Assembly (NCBI GenBank): GCA_964620555.1 | Contig: CAZUGZ010000018.1 | Span: forward strand, 1-38,826 | Reading direction: 5' to 3' | Length of the DNA stretch: 38,826 nucleotides | Origin: JAPOQD01 sp964620555 | Lineage (GTDB): Bacteria > Pseudomonadota > Gammaproteobacteria > Pseudomonadales > Halieaceae | In this document: positions 38,720 to 38,826 of the stretch, piece by piece | Position numbering within the stretch: the first letter of the stretch is position 1 | How the letters are laid out: each line of letters opens with the position of its first letter | Translations under genes and position numbers: made by a program | Notes under the pieces: model-generated | Databases searched by the model: none | What the model saw: the letters and a program-made list of their open reading frames with translations, nothing else | Told to the model about the DNA's origin: nothing

Positions 38720-38748
38720 TATAGAGAATAGCGATTACAACACCAATT
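38720..38748 (-). promoter_or_regulatory. Predicted sigma70 promoter of cysB
   Basis: On the minus strand TTGGTG (38743-38748) and TATAAG (38720-38725) are 17 bp apart. Transcription should begin near 38713, about 21 nt before the ATG at 38692, with GAGGG as the ribosome-binding site. Confidence 0.6.
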
Positions 38749-38826
38749 GCAATCCCCAAAAAAGAATAACGCAGCCACCTGGCGGGATTGTCTCCTCCGC
38801 TGAGAACCGTCAGCCAGGAGTCTGCG

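Noticed and set aside
38693..38826. A minus-strand frame encoding a hydrophobic stretch (LGIAIGVVIAILYKRR) just upstream of cysB, possibly the end of a membrane protein
   Set aside because: The frame has no stop before cysB and runs on through it as nonsense, and the cysB promoter lies inside it. Without sequence beyond the window it cannot be supported as a gene, though a frameshifted C-terminus is possible.

Overview
The window is a chromosomal segment of a gammaproteobacterium, probably of the Cellvibrionales/Pseudomonadales type (Halieaceae- or Spongiibacteraceae-like). This placement is an inference from a fused BioH-BioC protein, a ThrH-type phosphatase and CysB-, HemE-, PurB- and MnmA-like proteins close to their gammaproteobacterial homologues. 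It is almost entirely coding and GC-rich. There are no phage genes, transposases, integrases or CRISPR arrays. Two runs of N (21071-21170 and 38354-38363) show that it is a draft or metagenome scaffold, and both joins carry signs of assembly error.

Layout. 1-894: groES and the start of groEL, with a CIRCE operator, a sigma70 promoter, a sigma32 promoter and an extra palindrome. 1062-3117: a GMC flavoprotein dehydrogenase and its Tat-exported small partner. 3179-5390: two GT-B glycosyltransferases, one broken. 5458-5534: tRNA-Pro(CGG). 5568-10100: biotin operon bioB-bioF-bioHC-bioD, divergent from comF, with a BirA operator between them. 11027-15093: modABC (molybdate uptake) running into an ACSF3/MatB-like malonyl-CoA synthetase. 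15050-18629: a hexapeptide acyltransferase, cysE, hemE and an EF-hand protein. 18856-20975: glutathione reductase and a TauE/SafE permease. 21328-26103: a GldA / GldF-GldG fusion / DUF4340 ABC system. 26184-28720: mnmA and purB. 28724-36833: a five-gene operon for propionyl-CoA to succinyl-CoA (pccB, pccA, epimerase, mutase, meaB). 36943-38692: thrH and cysB.

How the genes fit together. The biotin operon makes the cofactor used by the biotin-dependent carboxylase 20 kb away. The carboxylase, epimerase, B12-dependent mutase and MeaB chaperone form a complete propionyl-CoA/methylmalonyl-CoA route, and the MatB-like enzyme could feed malonyl- or methylmalonyl-CoA into acyl-CoA metabolism. ThrH (serine), CysE (O-acetylserine) and CysB (cysteine regulon activator), with Gor and perhaps TauE, outline a sulfur and thiol theme.

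Points that most deserve a second look: (1) cysB contains a foreign ClpP-coding fragment joined through an 18-bp identity, and removing it restores a 324-residue CysB; (2) the 100-N gap is flanked by the same 55-bp sequence on both sides; (3) the groES leader stacks CIRCE, two promoters and a perfect 23-bp palindrome; (4) the BirA operator overlaps both the bioB -35 box and the comF start codon; (5) the carboxylase pair is long and divergent; (6) the GldA/GldFG/DUF4340 system has no known role here.
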